A stretch of 64,000 bases of DNA, taken from positions 770,501 through 834,500 of the forward strand of contig NZ_LT906457.1 of assembly GCF_900186965.1 (NCBI RefSeq). The letters run 5' to 3'. A program made the position numbers and the translations under genes. The notes under the pieces were generated by a model. It did not search any database and was not told the origin of the DNA. It saw only the letters and a list, made by a program, of their open reading frames with translations. This DNA comes from Legionella spiritensis (GTDB lineage: Bacteria; Pseudomonadota; Gammaproteobacteria; Legionellales; Legionellaceae). How positions within the stretch are numbered: position 1 is the first letter of the stretch; each line of letters begins with the position of its first letter. This document shows positions 44,781 to 53,437 of the stretch, piece after piece.

Positions 44781-45033
44781 CTGTCAGAAAAGTAGTGGTA
44801 GTGCGCACGGTAGCAATTTATTTGTGGGCAATGGCACGTTGGATTGGGAACAGGGTGAGAATATCTGTACTGATTACGAACATGAAGGAACACGTTTTAG
44901 CAAGCGTTGCGCGTGTCCTTTACCACGAATTATTGATGATGAAAATAAGTTAATCCAGGTTCCAGCCGGTAGCCTGGATGGTGATCAATATTTTAAGCCG
45001 ACGGCGCATATTTTTACGGAATCAAAAAAATGC
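44781..45033 (+). pseudogene. Partial duplicate of the GFA gene with a 12-bp deletion
   Basis: Sequence from CTGTCAGAAAAGTAG onward repeats 43221-43480 closely. The first third is missing, and 12 bases are lost between the short repeats AAGCG, which removes one Cys of the CKRC zinc pair. The homology stops at the start codon of the PdxH-like gene at 45030, whose ATG is part of the duplicated sequence (aaaaaaatgc). It is not a functional GFA gene. Confidence 0.85.
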
Positions 45034-45653
45034 AATGTACAGACAGAGACTGGTTTTTAGAAGAGTTACCGGAACAAGTTGATTACAGTTGGTTGTTACG
45101 ATTAGTGACGGTTTGGGTAGAGACAGAATCTCTACCATTTAAGATGGGCGTTCTAGCGACAGTGGATGAACATGGGCATCCAGTAAGCCGTACAGTAGCC
45201 ATCCGTGAAATAAACGAACATGGGTTGCTTTTTTTTACCCAGCTTGGCAGCGCCAAAATAGCACATATTTCAGTGAATCCCTATGTTTCCTTTACTTTTA
45301 TGTTACCGAATACACAAAGACAAATTACCGTCTCCGGTAGGGCAAGGCCACTTGCCGAAAGCGAAAATTTAAAAAATTGGGAGACTTATGATCAAGAGAG
45401 AAGGTTACGATTTTTAGTCTATGGCACAAAATCTGGGCAGTTGATAAAAAAACAACAGGAGTTGGATGAAGAGTTAGTTGCGTTAAGGGATAAATATAAA
45501 GAAATACTCCCGGAAAGACCTCGAGAGTATGTTGGTTATACGGTTGTTCCCGAAGAGATAAAATTTTATCAATTAAATGAACATCGGTTGTCCGACTCAA
45601 TCACTGCAATACGTACTGATAAAACCTGGACTTTACAGCGATTTGTTCCTTAA
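45030..45653 (+). CDS. Pyridoxamine-5'-phosphate-oxidase-family flavoprotein (PdxH-like)
   Basis: 207 residues resembling PdxH, which oxidises pyridoxamine/pyridoxine phosphate to PLP using FMN. Visible features are MGVLATVDEHGHPVSRTVAI (FMN/substrate strand), GLLFFTQLGSAKIAHI, the YVGYTVVPEEIKFYQL segment and the C-terminal WTLQRFVP, like the RLxP end of PdxH. No clear ribosome site precedes ATG 45030, and that ATG lies in the duplicated GFA fragment, so the original 5' end may have been replaced. Confidence 0.8.
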   Translation: MQCTDRDWFLEELPEQVDYSWLLRLVTVWVETESLPFKMGVLATVDEHGHPVSRTVAIREINEHGLLFFTQLGSAKIAHISVNPYVSFTFMLPNTQRQITVSGRARPLAESENLKNWETYDQERRLRFLVYGTKSGQLIKKQQELDEELVALRDKYKEILPERPREYVGYTVVPEEIKFYQLNEHRLSDSITAIRTDKTWTLQRFVP

Positions 45654-45780
45654 CTGGACAAGCACGTGCAATAGAACACTGTGTCCCAAAATTTCAGGCG
45701 AAGTGGATAATAAGCCTTGAATATTTATACTCCGGTTGCTGGAATATACAAGACCAATGCAGAATGGCACATTGAACACT

Positions 45781-45812
45781 AGGCTCTGTGAAAATTTTTG
45801 TTCACAGAGCCT
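45781..45812. repeat. Minimal inverted repeat made of two MITE ends
   Basis: AGGCTCTGTGA and its inverse TCACAGAGCCT flank only 10 bases. This is the terminal sequence of the MITE family with no interior, either a deletion product or a hairpin terminator derived from it. A single such end (AGGCTCTGTGAACCAA) also lies at 43604-43619. Confidence 0.7.
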
Positions 45813-45899
45813 AGGACAGGTCTACCAGGCTTAACGCTCCGGAATTTGCAACCTGGCAAAATCTAAAAACACGGCTTCATACCAATACGAAGGACGGTA

Positions 45900-46205
45900 A
45901 TGAAAAAATATTGGGTATATATACTGCGCTGCGAGAATGACAGTCTTTACACGGGCTATACGGATGACTTGCTAATACGATATCAAGCCCATAAAAATGG
46001 AACAGGTAGCAAATACACACGCAGCTTCAAACCAAAGTTTATAGCCCAGTGCTGGGAAATTTCCGGCGAAAAAAGATTGGCTATGCAAGTTGAGCGTCAA
46101 ATTAAAAAAATGTCTCGAGAAGAAAAGGAGAGTGTAATACTTTGTCCTTCAATCTTAAGCAGCAATTCTATGGTTCAGCCAGGGATTATACCAACAGATA
46201 ATTAA
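45900..46205 (+). CDS. GIY-YIG nuclease-domain protein (YhbQ/UPF0213-like)
   Basis: 101 residues starting KKYWVYILRCENDSLYTGYT, the GIY-YIG motif in its YIL/YTG form, then KYTRSF and MQVERQIKKMSREEK with the expected Arg/Glu positions. Such single-domain proteins are common in bacteria and may act in DNA repair. The tail after residue 80 is unusual for the family. Confidence 0.88.
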   Translation: MKKYWVYILRCENDSLYTGYTDDLLIRYQAHKNGTGSKYTRSFKPKFIAQCWEISGEKRLAMQVERQIKKMSREEKESVILCPSILSSNSMVQPGIIPTDN

Positions 46206-46323
46206 AGTCTGATAATCCAGCCAATTTCAAAGAGCGATTACAAGCTCTGCAGACAAGGGTAGTATCGGAAGGTATTTTTCTTACAGGCGCGCCAATAGCT
46301 GTATGGGATCTTATATGATATCG

Positions 46324-46339
46324 TTAATAAAACCTTAAT
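46324..46339 (+). promoter_or_regulatory. TTAAT direct repeat, 11-bp period (PmrA-box-like), upstream of kinase gene
   Basis: TTAAT at 46324-46328 and 46335-46339, exactly 11 bases apart; the second half reads CTTAATAAT, close to the PmrA motif reported in L. pneumophila. It lies 46 bases before ATG 46386. Confidence 0.5.
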
Positions 46340-46385
46340 AATTTTTATTTAAACTTCCCCTCCGATTAACATACATGATTTGATT

Positions 46386-47603
46386 ATGACCGCAATTATT
46401 AAACTGAATAAAGTGGAACCGGAGAAGATAAAAAAACTATTCTCATTTTTCGGTGATCAGACAAAACAAGGAAAAATGGTATGGAAAGAAGGCGTCATTT
46501 ATCAGTTTGAAGACCACGAGTCATTTCAGTTTGGTAATGATGTATTTCAACGTCAAAGCCAGGCAGGTAACGTGCGTTATGAGGAGATTAGCAAGAAAAA
46601 GCCGCTTGGGAAAGGAGCCTATGGTGAAGTAAAGCTCATTAAAGGCACGACCAGGCTAGATCCGGACGCTATCGAATTTAAAAAACAAAATTCAAACGGC
46701 GAAAGAATGGTGGTTAAGATACAAACGCACACTAACGCACATAACCCTCTTCCTCAACTGTACAAGGAACATGACATAACGAAACAAGCCGGGCACTTAA
46801 ACATCAAAAGCCCCACGGTTGTCCAAAAAGAGGATGGTTCCCATGTCAGTTACATGGTGATGCGAAACCTGTCTGGCTGCAAATTATCTGACATCATTGA
46901 TGGTCAAGTAGCGATAACGCTCCAACAACGTATTGATTTGAGCAAAGCCTTGCTCAAGGCGTTAAAGGAACAGGTGACTGATAAAAATATCGTACACCGC
47001 GACATTAAGGACGATAATATCAAGGTGGATTTGGGCCCTCCCATAGTCGTGAATATTTATGACTATGGATTAAGTATGAAACGCAATGAATCCGATGGCA
47101 GGCACGTTGGATGTCCTAATTATTTTGCACCGGAAGTCATGCATGATGCCTTGAACGTGAACGAAAAAGCGGATGTGTTTTCCATGGCACGGGTGCTTGC
47201 CCTGCTTTGGAATGTGGATTATTACAGCTACATGATGATTTCAACGTATGATTACTATACGATGGCTCTCTCTAATAATCCTGATGACCGAACTTGCTTA
47301 CTGGATAATCTTTGTGGTGGGATTGTTGGTCTGAGTGACGAAAATAAGGCTATCATAAAAGCGACGTTGACAGGGATGCTGGAGCCTGATCCCAAGAGTC
47401 GTTTGTCTATCGAACAGGCAATAGAACAATTTGATCGGGTTATGCTGGCTAACAAATCGAAAAAGGTTTCTACAGTGCCCGGGAATGCAGGTGGTAACTT
47501 TTTTAATTGCCGTTTATTTAAACCATCTCCACCAATCGAATCACAAAATGACCGTTCTGGTGAAGGTCACATTTTGGACGCCAGTGTTTGCAAAAAAATA
47601 TAA
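46386..47603 (+). CDS. Eukaryotic-like Ser/Thr protein kinase (LegK-like), effector candidate
   Basis: 405 residues with a nearly complete protein-kinase domain from about residue 70: glycine loop PLGKGAYGEVKL, ATP-binding K111 (MVVKIQ), alpha-C Glu in LYKEHDI (E128), catalytic loop NIVHRDIKDDNIKV (D206, N211), DYG in place of DFG (226-228) and FAPEV (APE, 248-250). All catalytic residues are present, so it should be an active kinase. The first 65 residues and the Cys/Pro-rich C-terminus are unassigned. There is no bacterial PASTA or membrane segment. Legionella translocates several such kinases. The frame begins at TTG 46380, but ATG 46386 is the likely start. Confidence 0.85.
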   Translation: MTAIIKLNKVEPEKIKKLFSFFGDQTKQGKMVWKEGVIYQFEDHESFQFGNDVFQRQSQAGNVRYEEISKKKPLGKGAYGEVKLIKGTTRLDPDAIEFKKQNSNGERMVVKIQTHTNAHNPLPQLYKEHDITKQAGHLNIKSPTVVQKEDGSHVSYMVMRNLSGCKLSDIIDGQVAITLQQRIDLSKALLKALKEQVTDKNIVHRDIKDDNIKVDLGPPIVVNIYDYGLSMKRNESDGRHVGCPNYFAPEVMHDALNVNEKADVFSMARVLALLWNVDYYSYMMISTYDYYTMALSNNPDDRTCLLDNLCGGIVGLSDENKAIIKATLTGMLEPDPKSRLSIEQAIEQFDRVMLANKSKKVSTVPGNAGGNFFNCRLFKPSPPIESQNDRSGEGHILDASVCKKI

Positions 47604-47667
47604 TATTGAAAATCGGCTGCCCTGTCATTCATACTGTAGCCCCTGATCTAACTTATAAAAAACCGGC

Positions 47668-47880
47668 ATGAGCAATCAATCAAAAATCAAGTGTCCCATC
47701 TGTGACAAACAAAATACCTGGCATCCTGACAACGCGTTCAGGCCGTTTTGCTCGGATCGTTGCAAGCTGATCGATTTAGGCGAATGGGCCAGCGAAACAC
47801 GTAGAATTTCCGGCGAGACGGTGGATCCCCTGCAGGGCGACCATGCCTCTGACGAGACGTTTGCCGATAGTATGGCCTAG
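47668..47880 (+). CDS. yacG: DNA gyrase inhibitor/zinc protein YacG
   Basis: 70 residues with the YacG zinc site: KCPICDKQ (CxxC) and RPFCSDRCKLIDLGEWASE (CxxxC and the conserved DLGxWA). YacG binds and inhibits GyrB in E. coli. Its TAG stop overlaps the first bases of the MITE copy C, so the insertion fixed the 3' end of the gene. Confidence 0.93.
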   Translation: MSNQSKIKCPICDKQNTWHPDNAFRPFCSDRCKLIDLGEWASETRRISGETVDPLQGDHASDETFADSMA

Positions 47881-48093
47881 GTTCCGTGAACAAAAATTTT
47901 CTTCGCACCATTTTTTGCGAAAAGGCCGTAGCCCGTAAGGAGGCCTGCGGCCGTATTGCGGGTTTGATGTGCCACTTATGAACGTTTTCCCGCATTACGG
48001 CTTCGCCTTCATGACGGGCTACAAGACATTATTAGTTGTTGCGCAACAATAGTTGCCTTGTTTTCGATCGGAAAAAATTTGTTCACAGAACCT
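47879..48093. mobile_element. MITE-like element, copy C (215 bp)
   Basis: Ends AGGTTCCGTGAACAAAAATT and the inverse of AGGTTCTGTGAACAAATTTT. The interior folds back: GTAGCCCGTAAGGAGGC with its partner near ATGACGGGCTAC, and GGCCGTATTGCGGG with CCCGCATTACGGC. No gene is inside. It fills most of the gap between yacG and the outer-membrane protein gene, which converge on it. Confidence 0.85.
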
Positions 48094-48194
48094 AGCGGCC
48101 TGTCAAACGGCGGCCATGGCTATCGCGTTCACCTTGTAACCGTTCGATAGCCGTAGTCGCCGTGTTGATCGACTCTATTGCAAACCCTGGCTGT

Positions 48195-48863
48195 TTAGCC
48201 GAAGAATTTATAATAAAGCTGAATACTTCCGTAATTGGGCACGAAGTGGAAAAAGTCGAGGTGATCGGCCGCTTCCTGTCCGGAATACTCAATACGTACG
48301 CCGGCCTTGTCGTGGAATTTAAGGTTTAAACCCACCCCGTAAAGAAACGCCAGCGTGCTGTATTGGCTGACCAGCGCGGGAAAACCGGTTGCGTTTACGG
48401 TGTAACGCTTATGGAAATAGCTGGAACCAAGGCGGGGATAAAAATCAAGGTAGCTGGTAACCGGGAAGTTATACATGGCGGACAGGGACACCTGATATTG
48501 ATCGGTAACGCTTGCCGTTCCCGCCGGAGCACCGGTAACGGCATTGGCCAGGGTATAGTTGTTATCCCCGAAAAAATTCGCGCCAAGCTCAAGCATCCAG
48601 TGAGAATCAAACATATAGCCTATAAAGCCGCCGCCTCCGAGCTTGTATCCGTTGGAATCCGCGTTGGCCGGAAAAAGAATGGCCGGGATGGTTTCAAAGT
48701 GCCGATCGGAAAACGCGGCGGGGAAGGCTAATGTGCCGCCGACATAAAGCCCTCTGTTTTCTGTCGGTTCGGCATAAGCTGCGATTTTTGAGTCGCCGGC
48801 AAATGATGCCGTACAGGCAGCCAGTCCAGCTAAAAGCGCTATGCCAGTAAATACTTGCTTCAT
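48195..48863 (-). CDS. Outer-membrane beta-barrel protein
   Basis: 222 residues with a cleavable signal peptide (KQVFTGIALLAGLAACTASFA), then alternating strands rich in Gly and aromatic residues (RGLYVGGTLAFPAAF, GGGFIGYMFDSHWMLELGAN) and a C-terminal Phe-Gly strand (SIQLYYKFFG), as in OmpA/OmpW-like 8-stranded barrels. The exact family is not clear. It stands alone. Confidence 0.85.
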   Translation of the reverse strand: MKQVFTGIALLAGLAACTASFAGDSKIAAYAEPTENRGLYVGGTLAFPAAFSDRHFETIPAILFPANADSNGYKLGGGGFIGYMFDSHWMLELGANFFGDNNYTLANAVTGAPAGTASVTDQYQVSLSAMYNFPVTSYLDFYPRLGSSYFHKRYTVNATGFPALVSQYSTLAFLYGVGLNLKFHDKAGVRIEYSGQEAADHLDFFHFVPNYGSIQLYYKFFG

Positions 48864-49170
48864 AAATCAAACTCCATTTTAGTGACGTGCCACGTTAAAC
48901 GATCCCCCGATTTTTTGTCAAGGTATCGTGTAATCAGTGCGTGTCTTCACTTCATTCTTTGGCTGCAAACACGGCTAACCGGCGCCAAAACAGCGTGAAA
49001 GGTATCTGATATTTTCTTGCCTTTCAGAAGTTGACTTAATATCATGTTCCGCAGATGCTTCCCGCTTTCTATATCCGATAGCATTTCATTGGTATGTCAT
49101 TTAATGGATTTCAGGCAGGCTGCCTGTAAAAATGGCGCGTTTACCCTGATTGATTACATGGAGTAGTACT
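48864..49170. other. Divergent promoter region of the OMP and FAD-oxidoreductase genes
   Basis: 307 bases without a gene. It must hold both promoters. A near-palindrome CAGGCAGGCTGCCTG lies near 49114. No clear -10/-35 pair or known operator is identified with confidence. Confidence 0.4.
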
Positions 49171-50772
49171 ATGAAAAATAAATCTGAAGAAAAAGAAACA
49201 AAGAAAATAGCCGTGGTTGGTCTTGGTACCGGATTAACGGCGGTTTGGGCTATGGAAAATCAGGGTAACTTCCAGGTCACGGGGTTTGATTCCGGTTCGT
49301 CGCCGGGCGGCCATATCAACAGTTTTTCCCTCCAGGGTCGTGGAAAAGATGGCGACCTGATGGCGCCGGTAATCGTGGAAGGTGGCGCTGAATTTATCGG
49401 CCCGCCTGAAAAATACCCTCATGTTCATGCCTTATTTGAACATCTTGGCGTTGAATTGAAACCCTATCAATTAAACATGGAGTTTCATAATCATCAGAAA
49501 AAGGACAAACTTGTACTGCCGCCCGCGTATTTTACATCCGATGGTATCGGCGCTCAACGAAGCGGTTGTTTTCCTTTCCTTACCTCATTTTTCAGAAAAG
49601 GCCAATCCCAGAAAAAACTGACCATCGATACCCATTCGTTGCTGTGCCACTTCGATGACATGTTGAAAATGAAAAGTGTGATCGACGACGCCGAAGATCT
49701 TGAACCGGGCGTGCGCAAGGCTAAAAAACAGGCCGTGAAAATACAACAGGCCAAGGATAAAACACTTCCTCCCGAAAAGATGAAAACCCTGGAGCAATTT
49801 GTTAATGCCTTTATCGATGGTGATAAAAGCAAACAAGACTTTGCCGACCAGTTTCTATACCCCTTGATCGCAGCCGGCTGGGGTGTGTCCGTAGACACCA
49901 TCAAAACTTTCGGCGCCCATTACGCCATGAATTATCTCAAGGCGGGCGATACCTGGTATGACGCTCCCGAAGGATTGAGCAGCTATATTGATGCCATGCG
50001 GGAGCAATGCGGCAAAACCCGATTTGAGCTGGACTGTACCATCAAACAATTAATTCCTGTGGCGGTTGACGGGCAAACGAAATACCAGTTGCTGACACAG
50101 GACGATAGGCTGATCATGGACGACCATGGCGAGCCAATGCTCTACGATGATGTGATGCTTACCTCTCCCGCTTACATCACCAACGAATTGCTGGCAGATA
50201 TCGAGGATAAAACCATTCAGGACTTGCGTGAAAAGCTCAAGGCGGTGGAGTATTACGATACCACCGTTGTCTTTCATCAGGACAAGCGTTATGAATCCGA
50301 AGTCGGGGCCGTGGTTCATACCCGCTATGATGGTGAAAGGGCGGCGAATACCATGTGCAAAAAATGGAAATTTCAGGAAGGTGACACACCGATCATGAAA
50401 ACCTGGGTATTGCCCGGGCAGCCTATGCCCAAAAACGTTCTGGTGGTGAAGCAATACAGGCATCCTGTCATGAACCAGGCCTATTACGAAGCCCAGCAAG
50501 CCTTGCATCATACCCAGGGACAGGCCGGACTCTGGTTTGGCGGCATACTGGGAGGCAACAGCGACGCGCACGAAAGCGGTATTTCCGTAGCGTTGCAAGT
50601 GGCGGCGACACTTTGTCAAAGAGAACGTTGTCTGGAGGTGAACGAGCGGCTTAAGTTATTCCCGGATGTGATCAAATCGGTTCAACCTGGAGCGCCCTGT
50701 GATCTGGTGTGCGGTGTCGATCATGACGAGCAATCAGAAGGCTCATCGCTTGCCATGTCCCCGATGGGGTAA
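49171..50772 (+). CDS. FAD-dependent amine-oxidase/desaturase-like protein
   Basis: 533 residues with an N-terminal dinucleotide fold (KKIAVVGLGTGLTAVWAM, Glu/Asp at GFDSGSSPGGH) and the GGAEFIGPP region seen in the flavin amine oxidase/phytoene-desaturase superfamily. LWFGGILGGNSDAHESGI near residue 460 resembles the second FAD-binding motif at the end of these proteins. GGAG at 49160 supports ATG 49171. The product and substrate are unknown. Confidence 0.8.
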   Translation: MKNKSEEKETKKIAVVGLGTGLTAVWAMENQGNFQVTGFDSGSSPGGHINSFSLQGRGKDGDLMAPVIVEGGAEFIGPPEKYPHVHALFEHLGVELKPYQLNMEFHNHQKKDKLVLPPAYFTSDGIGAQRSGCFPFLTSFFRKGQSQKKLTIDTHSLLCHFDDMLKMKSVIDDAEDLEPGVRKAKKQAVKIQQAKDKTLPPEKMKTLEQFVNAFIDGDKSKQDFADQFLYPLIAAGWGVSVDTIKTFGAHYAMNYLKAGDTWYDAPEGLSSYIDAMREQCGKTRFELDCTIKQLIPVAVDGQTKYQLLTQDDRLIMDDHGEPMLYDDVMLTSPAYITNELLADIEDKTIQDLREKLKAVEYYDTTVVFHQDKRYESEVGAVVHTRYDGERAANTMCKKWKFQEGDTPIMKTWVLPGQPMPKNVLVVKQYRHPVMNQAYYEAQQALHHTQGQAGLWFGGILGGNSDAHESGISVALQVAATLCQRERCLEVNERLKLFPDVIKSVQPGAPCDLVCGVDHDEQSEGSSLAMSPMG

Positions 50773-50860
50773 TGTTTGCCGATGAGATAACCACGCGCCA
50801 TTTATGAGCTAAAATGATACGTCTGATAGTTTATGGGCCCGGAGACAAGGAGCGACGGAC

Positions 50861-51766
50861 ATGCAGAAAATAACACCGCATTTATGGTTTGACAGGGAGG
50901 CCAGGGAAGCCGTCGAATTTTATACCTCGTTGTTTCCTGACTCAAAAATAACAACTATGACAACGCTGCATGGCACACCGTCCGGCGATTGTGATGTTGT
51001 TTCCTTTGAACTCTGCAATCAGTCGTTTATGGCCATCAGCGCCGGCCCTTTTTTCAAATTCAATCCCTCGATGTCATTTCTTGTACGTTTCAATCCGGTG
51101 AAGGATCAGGATGCGGCCGAAAAACTCGACACCCTGTGGAATAAGTTGATCGACAACGGCACAGCCCTCATGCCGCTGCAAGAGTATCCGTTCAGCAAAC
51201 GTTATGGCTGGGTACAGGACAAATATGGTCTTTCATGGCAACTTATTCTGTCGGATCACGGGGACGAGGCGCGGCCATTCATTGTTCCGTCGCTCCTGTT
51301 TGTCGGCAAGGTGTGCGGCAAGGCGGAAGAAGCCATCCATTTCTATACGTCGGTATTCAAAAACTCAAAATGCGGCATGATGGCCCGCTATGGTGCGGGG
51401 CAGGCGCCGGACCAAGAGGGAACCATTATGTTTGCCGATGTCATGCTGTCAGGGGAATGGTTTGCGGCTATGGACAGCGCCCATGCCCATGATTTTGCAT
51501 TTAATGAGGCGATATCGTTCATGGTGAACTGCGAAAGCCAGGAAGAGATTGATTATTATTGGGAGAAACTGTCTGCTGTCCCGGAGGCGGAGCAGTGCGG
51601 CTGGCTCAAGGATAAATACGGCCTCTCCTGGCAGGTTGTCCCCACCGTTCTCGGTGAGATGATGACCAACGGCGACCGTAAACAGATTGACCGTGTCACA
51701 CAAGCGTTCCTGTCGATGAAGAAATTCGATATTGCAACGCTCAAGCGGGCTTATGAAGAAAACTAA
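50861..51766 (+). CDS. Tandem VOC-fold (PhnB/glyoxalase-like) protein
   Basis: 301 residues forming two repeated glyoxalase/PhnB-type domains. Each begins with a metal-site-like strand and helix (ITPHLWFDREAREAVEFYTS and KAEEAIHFYTSVFKNSK) and ends with a YGWVQDKYGLSWQL / CGWLKDKYGLSWQV strand. The internal repeat is clear by eye. Such proteins are often annotated as 3-demethylubiquinone methyltransferase-like, without proof of that activity. Start ATG 50861. Confidence 0.88.
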   Translation: MQKITPHLWFDREAREAVEFYTSLFPDSKITTMTTLHGTPSGDCDVVSFELCNQSFMAISAGPFFKFNPSMSFLVRFNPVKDQDAAEKLDTLWNKLIDNGTALMPLQEYPFSKRYGWVQDKYGLSWQLILSDHGDEARPFIVPSLLFVGKVCGKAEEAIHFYTSVFKNSKCGMMARYGAGQAPDQEGTIMFADVMLSGEWFAAMDSAHAHDFAFNEAISFMVNCESQEEIDYYWEKLSAVPEAEQCGWLKDKYGLSWQVVPTVLGEMMTNGDRKQIDRVTQAFLSMKKFDIATLKRAYEEN

Positions 51767-51813
51767 CAGGATGAGGTACTGTTTCCATTTCGTTTGGCAT
51801 GGTTTTAATTCTT

Positions 51814-51855
51814 AAAAAACGTCTACGTGCCGCGAACAAGTCGCGGCACGTAGAC
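51814..51855 (-). terminator. Strong hairpin with T-run on the - strand
   Basis: GTCTACGTGCCGCGA (51821-51835) and its exact inverse (51841-51855) form a 15-bp stem with loop ACAAG. On the - strand it is followed by GTTTTTT. It could stop transcripts from the 52198 gene and, from the other side, those of the VOC gene. Confidence 0.75.
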
Positions 51856-51953
51856 AATTTTAGAACAATATTTTTTGTGATTTTCTGGTGTCAAGACCTG
51901 TATTTTTATTTCTTTTCTGATAATCTAATGAGGCAAACGATGTCTTTTCCCCT

Positions 51954-52105
51954 GATCCACAGCCTGTGGATATTTTTTTAAACAAGTCGCATTTTTTTTC
52001 ATAATTTCTAAGCAATGTAAGATAACAGACCAGAGCAGGCCTGACTTCTATCGGTTATTGATGATTTGAAGCAGAAAATCTGTTATTCACAATAACTGTG
52101 GATAA
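51954..52105. other. Cluster of DnaA-box-like 9-mers in an A/T-rich gap
   Basis: ATCCACAGCCTGTGGAT (51955-51971) holds two inward boxes. TTATTCACA lies at 52083-52091, one mismatch from TTATCCACA. An exact TTATCCACA (inverse) lies at 52097-52105. The 430-base gap 51767-52197 has no gene. dnaA, dnaN, gyrB or mnmG are not nearby, so a chromosomal origin is doubtful. Confidence 0.35.
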
Positions 52106-52197
52106 GTCTGTGCATACGTTGTCAAACCCGTTGATTTTTCGATGAGTTTTAGTGCTGCTCACGGGGCGGCCAGGGCGCTCCCCTGGCTGGTAGGTAT

Positions 52198-53058
52198 TTA
52201 TTTGCCTGACGCCGGAGAGCAGTCTTGAAACTCGCTAAAATCCAGATGGCGCTTCGTTTTTCGCTCAAAAAATCCTGGATTTCGGCGTTTATTAGATGGC
52301 TTTTTATCATCCAGATGACTTGGCAAGAGGGGAGAATGAGATTTAGAAAGGTCCGGTTTTTGGGTCGATACCGTAGCGTTTTCCGCTTGATTCTCTTCAA
52401 TGGGGAATTCTTCTGCCAATTTTTCTTCTAATTGGTCATAGGAAATTAGTTTGTCAATAAATATGTCTTTTTGTAAAGACGTAACCAATCCTGCTGTTTC
52501 CATTTTAGTAATGTGAGTAATTAATATCTCTATATTTTCCTTGAAAGGAACCAATATGTGCTCAATGTCTCCTATCTTCGGGTATGAGGGGCTGACAGAA
52601 CTTTTTCCAATCGAATAAATGATGTAATAAGGACCATGTTGCACGGGTGATATATTGGGTAGTCCGGGTTGAAACTTTCCCCAACCTGTCTGATTAATTT
52701 TAATATCACCGGTTACGGCCATCATAAGAAGGCTATATTGCCCGCCTTTCATTTCCTCGACACCATGAGCAAGGATCTCGCTTCCATATTTGTCCATAAT
52801 ATTTTGCAGTGGGGGAAGTGAGGTTAGACGGGAGGTAAATGATCCCTTGTAAGACATTTTAAATATCGATTTGAACAGTTCTTTCGCTTTGTATTCTTGC
52901 TTGATGATACCGCTTAATAATTCGGGCATGTTAACGTCATGGTTTTCATCGTAATACTCAGGGTACATAGATATTAGTGTTGCTTTGACATCAACGCCGT
53001 CCAAATCCATCCAGTTCTGATTAGGCTTATAGAAATCTGAAAAACTATTAAAAGGCAT
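52198..53058 (-). CDS. Effector-like protein of unknown function
   Basis: 286 residues from ATG 53058 (MPFNSFSDFYK); the frame runs up to 53088. I recognise no domain. The middle is globular in composition. From about residue 225 it is rich in Glu, Ser, Pro and Lys (EEKLAEEFPIEENQAEN, KSHSPLLPSHLDDKKPSNKR), a disordered tail as in Legionella substrates. There is no signal peptide. It may be an effector, inferred from tail and context only. Confidence 0.65.
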   Translation of the reverse strand: MPFNSFSDFYKPNQNWMDLDGVDVKATLISMYPEYYDENHDVNMPELLSGIIKQEYKAKELFKSIFKMSYKGSFTSRLTSLPPLQNIMDKYGSEILAHGVEEMKGGQYSLLMMAVTGDIKINQTGWGKFQPGLPNISPVQHGPYYIIYSIGKSSVSPSYPKIGDIEHILVPFKENIEILITHITKMETAGLVTSLQKDIFIDKLISYDQLEEKLAEEFPIEENQAENATVSTQKPDLSKSHSPLLPSHLDDKKPSNKRRNPGFFERKTKRHLDFSEFQDCSPASGK

Positions 53059-53171
53059 ATTAGTTCTTATGTGAAACAAAGTGTGCATATTCTATCATAG
53101 AATGCGTTGTTCCATATAAACATGACGTGATGATATGTCCGGATTGGAGAAGTCGATATCAAAACGGTCAT

Positions 53172-53335
53172 AGATTTTGTGAACAAATTTTTTTTGCAAA
53201 AGAGCCGTAGCCCGTAAGGAGGCCTGCGGCCGTATTGCGGGTTTCATGGTTCAATAGGGTAGCAGGAAAACAGGTGGGCGCCTGGGAGAACGTTTTCCCG
53301 CATGACAGCGAAGCCTTCATGACGGGGTACAGGAA
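53172..53335. repeat. Diverged MITE-like element, copy D
   Basis: TTTTGTGAACAAATTTTTTT resembles the left end, and the core (GCCGTAGCCCGTAAGGAGGC, then CGGCCGTATTGCGGG) is well kept. The right foldback arm (CCCGCATGACAGCGAAGCC, ATGACGGGGTAC) has changes, and the right terminal repeat is not clear. It lies in the gap before the nitroreductase gene. Confidence 0.7.
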
Positions 53336-53437
53336 ACTATAATCGACCCGTTTTCGTTTCGACAAACAAGATAGAAACACCGGATGTATTATAATTTAAA
53401 TGTAACGTCTATGGAATGGAATGAAAAGGAATGACCA

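Noticed and set aside
51954-52105. Chromosomal oriC
   Set aside because: None of dnaA, dnaN, recF, gyrB, mnmG or rpmH is nearby, and only one box is exact.
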